DNA of 64,000 bases from Pelagibius sp050330205. GTDB taxonomy: Bacteria; Pseudomonadota; Alphaproteobacteria; Kiloniellales; Kiloniellaceae. The stretch's first letter is position 1. Every line of letters starts with the position of its first letter. The stretch lies in the NCBI GenBank assembly GCA_050330205.1, contig JBHJOA010000006.1, forward strand, positions 1 to 64,000. Reading direction: 5' to 3'. Made by a program: the position numbers and the translations under genes. This document shows positions 8,135 to 15,592 of the stretch, piece after piece. A model generated the notes under the pieces. The model saw only the letters and a program-made list of their open reading frames with translations, was not told the DNA's origin and searched no databases.

Positions 8135-8896
8135 TCACTGGGAAAGGGCTTTGGCGGCGTCCTCGATCAGGCCCGCAACCGCGTCCGGCCGCGACATGAA
8201 TACGGCGTGGCTGGCCGAGACCTCGATGGTCGTGCTGCCGGCGCGCGCCGCCATCATCCGCATAAGTTCGGGATGGATTGCCCGGTCCTCTGCCGCAATG
8301 AGCGCCCAACTCCTTTTCGTCTTCCAGGCGGCGTTCCGGATACTGGTCTCGAAGCTGGCCTTGGACGGAAACACCTGCGAGCGCGCCATGAAGTCCGCGT
8401 CGGCGGCGGGAACGTCTGCCGCGAAGTCGGCCGCATAGACGGCCGGGTCGAGATAGAGATAGTCGTCGGCGGTGGCGGTGATCCCGGTGGTTGCCGCAGG
8501 GATCCTGCGGGCAAGGTCGAACAGCGTTTCACCGGCGTCCGGCTGGAAGGCGGCGATGTAGACCAGGCCGGCGACGTTGGCCGCGCTGCCGGCTTCGGTG
8601 ACGATCATGCCGCCGTAGCTGTGGCCGACCAGGATCGACTCGGCGTCCTGCAGATCGAGGATGCGCCTGGCGGCCCGCACATCGTCCTCCAGGGAGGTCA
8701 TCGGCGGCTGAACGATGGTGACCTCGAAGCCCTTGGCGGTGAGCAGGTCGTGAACCTTGCGCCAGCCCGACCCGTCCGCGAGGGAGCCGGGAACGATGAC
8801 GACGTTCTTGATCGTGGCGGCGGAGGCCGGCACGGCGGCGGCAAGCATGATCAGTATGCCGCCGGCGGCGGCAAGCGAGAGATGTCTCAATCCCAT
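8135..8896 (-). CDS. Secreted alpha/beta hydrolase
   Basis: About 253 residues with an N-terminal Sec-type signal peptide (hydrophobic run ending in PASAA). The mature protein has the fold signature of salicylate esterase-like alpha/beta hydrolases: VPGSLADGSGW near the N-terminus, the nucleophile motif GHSYGG, and a C-terminal SASHAVF with the catalytic histidine. The substrate is unknown. The ATG at 8896 is supported by AGAAGGAAA at suitable distance. It follows the ACC deaminase gene on the same strand with about 100 bases between them. Confidence 0.82.
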   Translation of the reverse strand: MGLRHLSLAAAGGILIMLAAAVPASAATIKNVVIVPGSLADGSGWRKVHDLLTAKGFEVTIVQPPMTSLEDDVRAARRILDLQDAESILVGHSYGGMIVTEAGSAANVAGLVYIAAFQPDAGETLFDLARRIPAATTGITATADDYLYLDPAVYAADFAADVPAADADFMARSQVFPSKASFETSIRNAAWKTKRSWALIAAEDRAIHPELMRMMAARAGSTTIEVSASHAVFMSRPDAVAGLIEDAAKALSQ

Positions 8897-8994
8897 GTCA
8901 CGTTTCCTTCTGGTGAGGCGCTCCCGGGACGGAGCGCGGATGAATGGTGTGAAGATGCGTCGGTTGCGGGTTGCACGTGTCCTCGAGGCCGGGG

Positions 8995-10014
8995 TCAACC
9001 GTCCTTGTAGTAGTAGCTGTAGCCGTTGAGCGCCGGCGCGCCGCCCAGATGGGCGTAGAGAACCCGGGAGCCTGGCGGAAAGAAGCCTTTGCGCGTCAGG
9101 TCGATCAGGCCCTGCATCGACTTGCCCTCGTAAACCGGGTCGGTGATCATCGCCTCGGTGCGCGCGGCCAAGCGGATTGCTTCGTTGGTCTCGTCCGAGG
9201 GGACCCCGTAGGCGGGATAGGCATAGTCCGCTTCGATGACGATTTCGTCCTCGCGGACGACGCGCCCAAGGCCGACGAGCCGTGCCGTGCCGTCGACGAT
9301 CTGGCGGACCTGCGCGCGGGTCTGCTGCAGGGTTCCGGATGCATCGATGCCGATGACGCGCTCGGCCCTGTTCTGGGTGGCAAAGCCCACGATCATCCCT
9401 GCCTGCGTCGAGCCGGTCACCACGCAGACGACGATGTAATCGAAGGCAAAGCCGAGTTCCACCTCCTGCCGCGCCACTTCCTCGGCGAAGCCGACATAGC
9501 CGAGTCCGCCGAGCTTGTGGGCAGAGGCGCCGGCCGGGATGGCATAGGGCTTGCCGCCGGCCTCCTCGACGGACCGGATGGCATCTTTCCAGCTTTTTCG
9601 AATGCCGATGTCGAAACCGTCATCGACCATCCGGCTCTCGGCACCCATGAGGCGAGTCATCAGGATGTTGCCGACACGGTCGTAGACCGCGTCGAAGTGC
9701 GGCACCCATTTTTCCTGGACGACCACGCACTTCATGCCGATCTTCGCGGCCGTCGCGGCGACCATGCGCGTGTGGTTCGACTGGACGCCGCCGATCGACA
9801 CCAGGGTGTCGGCACCGGACGCGATCGCATCCGGCACGATGTATTCGAGCTTTCTCAGCTTGTTGCCACCCAGTGCCAGGCCCGAGTTGCAGTCTTCGCG
9901 CTTGGCGTAGACCTGCACCTCTCCGCCGAGCGCCGCCGACAGCCGCGGCAGGTGTTCGATCGGCGTGGGGCCGAAGGTGAGCGGATAGCGTTCGAATTTC
10001 TGCAGCAGGGACAT
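8995..10014 (-). CDS. acdS: 1-aminocyclopropane-1-carboxylate (ACC) deaminase
   Basis: A 339-residue fold-type-II PLP enzyme, the usual length for AcdS. It converts ACC, the plant ethylene precursor, to 2-oxobutyrate and ammonia. The PLP lysine is in LALGGNKLRKLEY and the phosphate/substrate region in GGVQSNHTR. Two positions separate true ACC deaminases from D-cysteine desulfhydrase relatives: the Glu of the YEG motif (here DPVYEGK) and the Leu in YAHLGG. Both are the deaminase residues here. The start has GAGGAAA upstream. It is divergent from an Lrp-type regulator, the common acdS-acdR arrangement. Confidence 0.9.
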   Translation of the reverse strand: MSLLQKFERYPLTFGPTPIEHLPRLSAALGGEVQVYAKREDCNSGLALGGNKLRKLEYIVPDAIASGADTLVSIGGVQSNHTRMVAATAAKIGMKCVVVQEKWVPHFDAVYDRVGNILMTRLMGAESRMVDDGFDIGIRKSWKDAIRSVEEAGGKPYAIPAGASAHKLGGLGYVGFAEEVARQEVELGFAFDYIVVCVVTGSTQAGMIVGFATQNRAERVIGIDASGTLQQTRAQVRQIVDGTARLVGLGRVVREDEIVIEADYAYPAYGVPSDETNEAIRLAARTEAMITDPVYEGKSMQGLIDLTRKGFFPPGSRVLYAHLGGAPALNGYSYYYKDG

Positions 10015-10086
10015 CGGGTTTCCTCGCGCCAGGTTGACGAGGAAACGATAGATATTTTGTTGTGAAAGGTGCTCTCTAAGATCGCG

Positions 10087-10100
10087 TTGATACTTATCAA
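10087..10100. promoter_or_regulatory. Palindrome between acdS and the Lrp-type regulator
   Basis: TTGATA-CT-TATCAA is a perfect 14-bp dyad in the AT-rich 141-base region separating acdS and the regulator. Lrp-family proteins bind short AT-rich dyads, so this is the best candidate operator for control of acdS. It also resembles an FNR-type half-site pair but has a two-base rather than four-base centre. Confidence 0.5.
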
Positions 10101-10155
10101 TAGCGCCATTATCATTTACAAAAGACGGGTATTATGGTCATATATCGGTAGAAAA

Positions 10156-10632
10156 ATGGAAGAATCTTCCAAACACCTGATGGACCGGATCGATCTCAAG
10201 ATTCTGCGCGCGCTCCAGGCCGAGGGACGCCTGACGAACGCCGAGCTTGCGGCGCGGGTGAATGTCAGTCCGGCCACATGCCACAGGCGCACGCAGCGCC
10301 TTTTCGAGGTGGGCGTCATCACGGGGGTCCGGGCGGAGGTCGCCCCCGCCGCCGTCGGTCTGGGCGCCCTTGTCATGGTCGGCGTCGTGCTCGACCGGTC
10401 TACGCCGGAGAGCTTCGCCGCTTTCGAGGACGCCGCGTTGGAGCTGAAGGAGGTTCTCGACTGCAACCTGGTGGCCGGCGATTTCGACTATCTGCTCAAG
10501 ATCCGCGTTCGAGACATGGCGGATTTCAACAAGCTGCACGGCGACAAGCTGATCGCCCTGCCGGGCGTCAGGCAGACCCGAACCTTTTTCGTAATGAAAG
10601 AGGTCAAGGAGAACGCCCGCCTGCCGATCTGA
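10156..10632 (+). CDS. acdR: Lrp/AsnC-family regulator, probable AcdR
   Basis: About 158 residues: an AsnC-type helix-turn-helix (LDxxDLKILRALQ-like start, LTNAELAARVNVSPATCHRR) and a C-terminal RAM ligand-binding domain (VAGDFDYLLKIRVRD). Divergent Lrp-type genes next to acdS encode AcdR, which activates ACC deaminase in response to ACC in pseudomonads and other plant-associated bacteria. The role here is inferred from that neighbourhood. The ATG at 10156 has only a weak GGTAG upstream; an in-frame ATG at 10180 is possible. Confidence 0.82.
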   Translation: MEESSKHLMDRIDLKILRALQAEGRLTNAELAARVNVSPATCHRRTQRLFEVGVITGVRAEVAPAAVGLGALVMVGVVLDRSTPESFAAFEDAALELKEVLDCNLVAGDFDYLLKIRVRDMADFNKLHGDKLIALPGVRQTRTFFVMKEVKENARLPI

Positions 10633-11043
10633 CAGCGCGTTCAGGCAGCGGCCATAAGTGCGAATGATTGGCATTTGTATCAGATCGGGGAGTGGGCTAT
10701 GAAGCGCCCCAGGTAAGGGGACCACCGCCTGCGGCGGTGCTTGGCGTCGAGATCGCATGGGACGGAATGACGGAGAGCGGCAGGTACCGCCGCATGAACG
10801 GCCGTTCGCCCGCGCCGCCGGGCCGCGGCCCGTGAACGCCTGCTTCGCACAGCGGGATACGGTGGTGAACGCCCGCTTCGAGTTCCTGATACCCATATCG
10901 TTCTCCTTGCAGGACCGGTAGGACGTCCGAAAGCCAAAAAGCCAGAAAGCCGGGCGCCTCTGTTTTGCACGAACCGGGAGAGTTGTTATCCTGCGGCGGG
11001 CCGGCCGTGCCCGAACGCTTCAAGTACGATTGAGGAGGCAGCG
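10633..11043. other. Non-coding stretch upstream of the methyltransferase pair
   Basis: About 410 bases between the end of acdR and the small leader frame at 11044. Long frames on the reverse strand are GC-driven and lack ribosome sites or any resemblance to known proteins. I see no gene, repeat or clear terminator in it. Confidence 0.45.
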
Positions 11044-11127
11044 ATGCGACATGTCTACGTGCGTTGGCTCTGGTAGGGCATGAGCCTGCTGTTCGCCGCC
11101 GCGGCGATCGCCTTCGCGGTCCGTTGA
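11044..11127 (+). pseudogene. Tiny leader reading frame interrupted by an amber codon
   Basis: A GAGGAGG ribosome site at 11032-11038 precedes an ATG whose frame reads ten codons (basic, ending WLW), then TAG at 11074-11076, then 16 more codons forming a hydrophobic segment (SLLFAAAAIAFAV) and TGA at 11125-11127. Read through, it would be a 27-residue single-span membrane peptide. Its final stop lies four bases before the methyltransferase ATG, which lacks its own ribosome site. A single TGG-to-TAG change would explain the stop. Confidence 0.4.
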
Positions 11128-11131
11128 CGCG

Positions 11132-11836
11132 ATGCAATGGGGCGCGCCCCGGGTGAGCGGGCAGGGAGAGAGTCCCGGGCAAGGATACTGTCCCGTATGC
11201 CGGGCCGAGGCCGTGGAACGCTTCCTCAGCGTCGAGGCGCGCGACTACTGGCGTTGCCGGACCTGCGCTGCGCGCTTCCTCGATCCCGCCCATCGGCCCG
11301 ATCGCAGGGCCGAACACGATCACTACCTCTGCCATGAGAACGACCCCGACGACGCGGGCTATCGCCGCTTCCTCTCCCGGCTCGCCGGGCCATTGCTGGA
11401 ACGGCTCGGGCCCGGGCTCTGCGGCCTCGACTACGGCTGCGGTCCCGGGCCGGCGCTGGCGGCGATGCTGCGCGACGCGGGCCACGACATGACGGTCTAC
11501 GACCCCTTCTTCCGTCCCGACCCGGCGCCGCTGGGGCGAAGCTACGACTTCATCACCTGCAGCGAGGTGATCGAACACTTCCACGACCCGGCGCGGGAGT
11601 TCGACCGTCTTGATGCGCTCCTGCGTCCCGGCGGCTGGCTGGCGGTGATGACCTGCTTCCAGGACGACGACGCGCGCTTCGCCGGCTGGCACTACCGCCG
11701 TGACCCGACCCACGTGGTGTTCTATCGTGAGGCGACGCTGCGCCACATCGCCGCGCAGCGAGGGTGGCGCTGCGAGATTCCCGCCAAGGACGTGGCGCTG
11801 ATGCGTAAGCCAGCCCGTGCCGATGGGGCGCCATGA
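11132..11836 (+). CDS. Class I SAM-dependent methyltransferase with N-terminal zinc ribbon
   Basis: About 234 residues. A four-cysteine zinc ribbon comes first (Cys20-Pro-Val-Cys23 and Cys42-Arg-Thr-Cys45), then a Rossmann methyltransferase domain with the SAM loop LDYGCGPGPAL, an acidic residue after strand two (VYDPFF), and the EVIEHFHDP motif IV/V region. The target is unknown. This build occurs in small-molecule and RNA-modifying enzymes. No ribosome site precedes the ATG; translation may be coupled to the short leader frame upstream. Its stop overlaps the start of the next gene (ATGA), so the two are tightly coupled. Confidence 0.82.
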   Translation: MQWGAPRVSGQGESPGQGYCPVCRAEAVERFLSVEARDYWRCRTCAARFLDPAHRPDRRAEHDHYLCHENDPDDAGYRRFLSRLAGPLLERLGPGLCGLDYGCGPGPALAAMLRDAGHDMTVYDPFFRPDPAPLGRSYDFITCSEVIEHFHDPAREFDRLDALLRPGGWLAVMTCFQDDDARFAGWHYRRDPTHVVFYREATLRHIAAQRGWRCEIPAKDVALMRKPARADGAP

Positions 11837-12435
11837 CGACCTGGCTGCACGACGAGCGGCTGGACGCCGTGGTCGCGGCGGTGTGCGAAAGTGGCGCCGG
11901 GTCCGTTCTCGACCTCGGCTGCGGTGACGGCGCCTGTCTGCTGCGCCTGGCGCCGGAGCCGGCGATCCGCCGCATCGTCGGCCTCGATCTCTCGGCCGAG
12001 GCGCTGCGGGCGCTCCGGCGACGGCTGCAGGAGATGCCGGCCGGGCAGCGAGACAAGGTCGAGCTGCGGCAACGGTCGTTTCTCGCCCCCGGCGCCGGGC
12101 TGGAGGGTTTCGACATGGCGATCCTGGTCGAGAGCATCGAACACGTCGACCCCGACCGTCTGACCGAGGCCGAGACCGCTGTGTTCAAAAGGCTCTCGCC
12201 GGCCGCCGCGATCATCACCACGCCCAACGCCGAGTTCAACCCGCTGCTGGGCGTGCCCGGGCATCGTTTCCGCCACCCCGATCACCGCTTCGAATGGGGC
12301 CGCGCGAAGTTCCGCGCCTGGGCCGAGGGCGTGGCGGCCCGCTGCGGCTACACCGTCTCGCATCGCGACCTCGGCGGCTCCCACCCGCAGCTGGGCGGCG
12401 CCAGCCAGATGGCACTGTTCAGTCGATCCGTCTGA
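11833..12435 (+). CDS. Stand-alone Hen1-type RNA 3'-terminal 2'-O-methyltransferase
   Basis: About 200 residues that correspond to only the C-terminal methyltransferase domain of bacterial Hen1. It shows the SAM loop LDLGCGDGACL (residues 26-36), the metal-ligand motif E100-SI-E103-H104, the TTPNAEFN motif (129-136), and the Hen1-specific RHPDHRFEW (147-155) with the fourth ligand His148. Hen1 adds a methyl group to the 2'-OH of RNA 3' ends. In the bacterial Pnkp/Hen1 repair system the domain is fused to a ligase-activating N-terminal part, and polynucleotide kinase-phosphatase is encoded beside it; both are absent here. The start overlaps the stop of the zinc-ribbon methyltransferase gene. 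Confidence 0.85.
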   Translation: MTTWLHDERLDAVVAAVCESGAGSVLDLGCGDGACLLRLAPEPAIRRIVGLDLSAEALRALRRRLQEMPAGQRDKVELRQRSFLAPGAGLEGFDMAILVESIEHVDPDRLTEAETAVFKRLSPAAAIITTPNAEFNPLLGVPGHRFRHPDHRFEWGRAKFRAWAEGVAARCGYTVSHRDLGGSHPQLGGASQMALFSRSV

Positions 12436-12443
12436 CGCCCGGG

Positions 12444-13196
12444 CTATCCCGTCGTGCCCACCCGCTCGATCAGTGCGCGTGCCGCCGCCGGCGCACGGTG
12501 CTTGGCGCCGGAGATGAAGTAGGCGAAGACGTCGCCGCGGCGGGCCCAGTTCTTCGCCTGCGCTGCCCAGCGGTTGAGCGCCTCGGCATCGTAGCCGGTT
12601 TCGACGTCGTCGCGGGTTCGCATCAGCCGGGCATAGGTGAAATCGGCCGTCGCCTCGTCGATGGCCGGGAAAGTGTCGTGGTCGGCGAAAACGATGGCGG
12701 CGTTGTGCTGTCGGGCGAGGTCGTAGAAGCGCGGGTCCTGGAAGCTGGGGTGGCGCACCTCCAGGGCGTGCCGCAGCGGCAGGCCGGCGGCCTCCCGCGG
12801 CAGCAGCTTCAGGAAGTCGCCCATGTCCTCGACATCGAACTTCTTGGTTTCCATGAACTGCCAGTTGATCGGCCCCAGGCGGTCGCCCAGTTCGTGCAGC
12901 CCCTGGCCGGCGAAACGGGCGATCGACTCGGCGGCGGCGGCGAGCTGCCGGCGATTGGTGCAGAACCGCGAGGCTTTCACCGAGAACACGAAGCCCTCGG
13001 GTGTCTCGTCGCGCCACTTCATCCAGCTTGCCGGCTTGAAGGTGGAATAGTAGGTGCCGTTGATCTCGATCGAGGTCAGCTTGCGGCTGGCGAATTCCAG
13101 CTCGCGGCGCTGCGCCAGACCCTCGGGATAGAAGACGCCGCGCCACGGCGCATAGGTCCAGCCGCCGATGCCGACGAAGATTCTGCCCTTTGCCAC
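12444..13196 (-). CDS. DUF72 (YecE-like) protein
   Basis: About 250 residues with the DUF72 TIM-barrel signature: FVGIGGWTYAPWRGVFYP at the start, IEINGTYYS, then LPPRFVFSVK-like VFSVKASR, and LEVRHPSF. The biochemical function of the family is unknown, though it resembles sugar isomerase-type barrels. The GTG at 13196 with AAGGTGA upstream gives the normal family length; the longer upstream frame is arginine-rich and not conserved-looking. It converges on the Hen1 gene with eight bases between the stops. Confidence 0.85.
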   Translation of the reverse strand: MAKGRIFVGIGGWTYAPWRGVFYPEGLAQRRELEFASRKLTSIEINGTYYSTFKPASWMKWRDETPEGFVFSVKASRFCTNRRQLAAAAESIARFAGQGLHELGDRLGPINWQFMETKKFDVEDMGDFLKLLPREAAGLPLRHALEVRHPSFQDPRFYDLARQHNAAIVFADHDTFPAIDEATADFTYARLMRTRDDVETGYDAEALNRWAAQAKNWARRGDVFAYFISGAKHRAPAAARALIERVGTTG

Positions 13197-13347
13197 CGCT
13201 TCACCTTCTTGTCTCGCTTGGCCCGGGGGAACCCTCCTGCCATTGCCGGCGGAATGCAACGGTAAAGGGGCGGCCGGGCGCCGCCGCTCGCGACACTGCT
13301 GAAATCTCCTGACAGGGCAGAGGCCCGCCGCACCCAAGTCGCCCGCT

Positions 13348-14121
13348 TCAGGCTGCAGTCAGCTTGACTCCGGCACTTCGGCAGGCGGCGGCCATTTCAG
13401 CGGGCGGCTTGCCGCTGGTGACCACCTCAGTGAAGGCGTGCAGGGGAGCGATCTGCTGCAGCGCGTTCCGCCCGAGGTGGCGGTGCCCGATGACGAGAAC
13501 CGCTCGCCGACCGCTGCGCAGCATCGCCCGCTTCACATTTGCGCTGCCGCGCCGGTCGTCACTTGCGCCGCTTGGCGACAACGAGTGGCTGGCAATGACC
13601 GTCAAGTCGGGTGTGAAACGAGCGAGGTACTCGATCGTGTCCTCGCCCAGAACGCTGTCGTCTTCGGCGTCGTAGGTGCCCGGGCAGAGGACAATCTGCG
13701 CCGTACCACTGCCGGCGACCGCGGCGATGCCAAGGTTGTTGGTGATGACGACGATGTCATGGACGCTGCGCGCCAACAGCCGGGCGACATGCTGTGCCGG
13801 TGGTCCGCCGCCGATCATCACGGTCTGGCCCGGCTCGACCTGCGCCGCCACCACCCCTGCCATGCGCAGCAGCGCTGCGGTGGATTGCTTGCCGCCCCGC
13901 GATGCCAGACCTTCGGCGCTACGGGCGGGCAGCGTCGCACCTCCGTAGATGCGGCGCAGGCGGCCGGCGTTGCCGAGTTCGTCGAGGTCGCGGCGGATCG
14001 TCTCTCCCGACACCTCCAGGTAACGGGCAAGGTCGGAAATGCGCAGTGCGGCCGAGCGGCGTGCTTCGCCCAGAATGATCTGTTGGCGCGCGATCTTGTC
14101 GAGACGCGGCTTCTCGTTCAT
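13348..14121 (-). CDS. DeoR/GlpR-family transcriptional regulator
   Basis: A 257-residue repressor. The N-terminal DeoR helix-turn-helix (ISDLARYLEVSGETIRRDL, then RRIYGGA) is followed by the sugar-phosphate isomerase-like sensor domain (VMIGGGPPAQHVAR, VITNNLGIA, ASHSLSPSGA). DeoR-type repressors respond to phosphorylated sugars or glycerol phosphate. Its start codon overlaps the stop of the preceding Rnk-like gene (ATGA), so it is translated as part of that transcript. No sugar operon lies beside it, so the target genes are unclear. Confidence 0.85.
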   Translation of the reverse strand: MNEKPRLDKIARQQIILGEARRSAALRISDLARYLEVSGETIRRDLDELGNAGRLRRIYGGATLPARSAEGLASRGGKQSTAALLRMAGVVAAQVEPGQTVMIGGGPPAQHVARLLARSVHDIVVITNNLGIAAVAGSGTAQIVLCPGTYDAEDDSVLGEDTIEYLARFTPDLTVIASHSLSPSGASDDRRGSANVKRAMLRSGRRAVLVIGHRHLGRNALQQIAPLHAFTEVVTSGKPPAEMAAACRSAGVKLTAA

Positions 14122-14573
14122 GGAATCGGATCCCCGGGCCCGGGGACGGTCGCTGCCCTGTTCGCTGCCATCAGGCGGCCGGCTGCCTGGGGCTGATAAA
14201 CGATCTCCTCGATATGGATGGTCTCCGTCACCCCTGTCATAGCGGAAAAGGTCGCCATCTCTCGTTCCGCGAGGCCGAGCAGGGCGAGTCCGCGTGGAAT
14301 CGTGATCGGCAACGTGGCGCCTACCACTTCCTGTGCCGCGTCATGAATGACGATACGCGTCGTTGCCGCTTGCCCGTCGACCCGATAGCGGACGCGGCTG
14401 TAGAGCGTCACGACACCTGGCGCAATCTCCTGCGGCTGCACGACCTTTGCCGTCGACAGCTTTTCCCGTAGCAGAGATTCGAGCAGGCCCTCCCGGCCGC
14501 ATCGCTCGGTGAGCATGGCCTGAAGAATGCGGGCGTCTTTGGCGATGAGCTGGCAGGGCTTTAAGTGTGACAT
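14118..14573 (-). CDS. GreA/GreB-type C-terminal domain protein (Rnk-like)
   Basis: About 151 residues. An N-terminal helical segment is followed by a C-terminal FKBP-like GreA/GreB domain (VTLYSRVRYRVDG, LPITIPRGLALLGLAE, ETIHIEEI). This is the Rnk group, which binds RNA polymerase through the same fold as transcript-cleavage factors but lacks their long coiled coil. It has diverged noticeably from the second Rnk-like protein upstream. The ATG at 14573 has GGGAGAT. The stop overlaps the start of the DeoR gene. Confidence 0.72.
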   Translation of the reverse strand: MSHLKPCQLIAKDARILQAMLTERCGREGLLESLLREKLSTAKVVQPQEIAPGVVTLYSRVRYRVDGQAATTRIVIHDAAQEVVGATLPITIPRGLALLGLAEREMATFSAMTGVTETIHIEEIVYQPQAAGRLMAANRAATVPGPGDPIP

Positions 14574-14644
14574 GGCTATCTCCCGCCAGTCTGCGTTTTG
14601 GCGCCGCATCGGCTTCGGTCGTTGCTCGGTCTTTGGGTAAGGAT

Positions 14645-14688
14645 CCCCTGGGGCCGGCACGTCGGGGGGCGCGTGCCGACCCCAGGGG
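14645..14688. repeat. Long inverted repeat between the two rnk-like genes
   Basis: Arms of 17 bases (CCCCTGGGGCCGGCACG and its complement with one mismatch) flank a 10-base loop. It lies between the stop of the upstream rnk-like gene (14798) and the start of the downstream one (14573). The structure could be an intergenic processing or attenuation hairpin; there is no T-run for a classical terminator. Confidence 0.6.
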
Positions 14689-14797
14689 TTGGCCGCCGGC
14701 GGGCCGTTCGCCCGCGTGGTCGAGGAGGTCGCGCGGCGCGACCAGCACCGGCGCGCGATAGCTCCTGGGCGGCCTTTGGAGGCGCGGCCATCGGCCG

Positions 14798-15211
14798 CTA
14801 CGGACCGCGAGATCCAGGTTGTTCGACCGCGACCACCCGCAGGTGGTGCAGCCGCCCGTCGCGGGCGGTCCAGGCGATCGTCTGCCCGGCGGAAAGGCCG
14901 ATCAGCGCGGCCCCGACGGGCGTCAGGATCGAGATGCGGCCGGCGGAAATGTCCGCCTCGCCGGGCATCACCAGCGTAATCTGACGCTCGACCGCCTCGG
15001 CCAGGTAGGTGACCCTGGACCCCAGGCGCACGATGCCCGGCGGCACGTCGTCGATGCCGACTACGGTCGCCCGATCGAGCTCAAACAGCAGGGACTCAGC
15101 GACCTCCGGCATGCGGTGTACGGCCGCGGCGGCGAGTTCGCTCAGGGTTTCGTGTTCCCTCTCGCCGACGACGATATCGGGCAGAGGGGCGGTGCCGATG
15201 ATACGGCTCAT
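14798..15211 (-). CDS. rnk: Nucleoside diphosphate kinase regulator (Rnk-like)
   Basis: A 137-residue protein, the standard length for Rnk. The N-terminal short helical hairpin (LPDIVVGEREHETLSELAAAA) is followed by the GreA/GreB C-terminal domain (PGIVRLGSRVTYL, ISILTPVGAALIGLSAGQ, LRVVAVEQP). Rnk interacts with RNA polymerase and is thought to tune anti-pausing factors and nucleotide pools. The ATG at 15211 is preceded by GGAGA. It is first in a leftward group with the second Rnk-like gene and the DeoR regulator. Confidence 0.82.
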   Translation of the reverse strand: MSRIIGTAPLPDIVVGEREHETLSELAAAAVHRMPEVAESLLFELDRATVVGIDDVPPGIVRLGSRVTYLAEAVERQITLVMPGEADISAGRISILTPVGAALIGLSAGQTIAWTARDGRLHHLRVVAVEQPGSRGP

Positions 15212-15592
15212 AGCGGGTCTCCATCGAAGCGGCCAAGGAAGCGCCTCGTCAGGGATGGCGTTCGACGGGAAGTGCAAAGCGCGCGGCCTCGCGAAGTCCT
15301 GCAGCAGCGGCTGCCGAACTCAACGTCGAACGATCATTTTGTGCTTTGAGGAGTTGGTACCCCCGGACCCGGAGCGCGCACGGGCTCAGGCCGGGGGCTA
15401 CAGTCCCGCGATCGGGTTGCCCAGCTTTAGAAAGGAAATGAGCGTGCGGATCATCATGGTGACTCTTAGATTGCCTCTTGGGGCGCCATTGTCAAGGTGC
15501 CGCGGGAAAGCGGCGACCCGCGGTCGTTGACGCGGACGGAAATCTGCCGCACAGCTTCAGCCGGCAATAATTGAGCGGTGCGGAGGGCCGGG
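15212..15592. other. Divergent intergenic region rnk / M81 peptidase
   Basis: About 380 bases separating leftward rnk from the rightward M81 gene. It must hold both promoters. A 30-codon frame beginning at 15438 with AAAGGA directly before the ATG is present, but the spacing is too short and it has no recognisable content. I see no other gene or repeat. Confidence 0.4.

Noticed and set aside
10087..10100. FNR box upstream of acdS
   Set aside because: The two TTGAT/ATCAA-like halves are separated by two bases, not four, so an Lrp operator is more likely than FNR binding.
10697..11746. 349-codon leftward frame
   Set aside because: It is antisense to the zinc-ribbon methyltransferase, has low-complexity arginine/glycine composition and no start signal.
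15438..15530. 30-codon frame with AAAGGA right before the ATG
   Set aside because: Spacing between the ribosome site and ATG is too short, the peptide has no membrane or leader features and nothing downstream suggests coupling.
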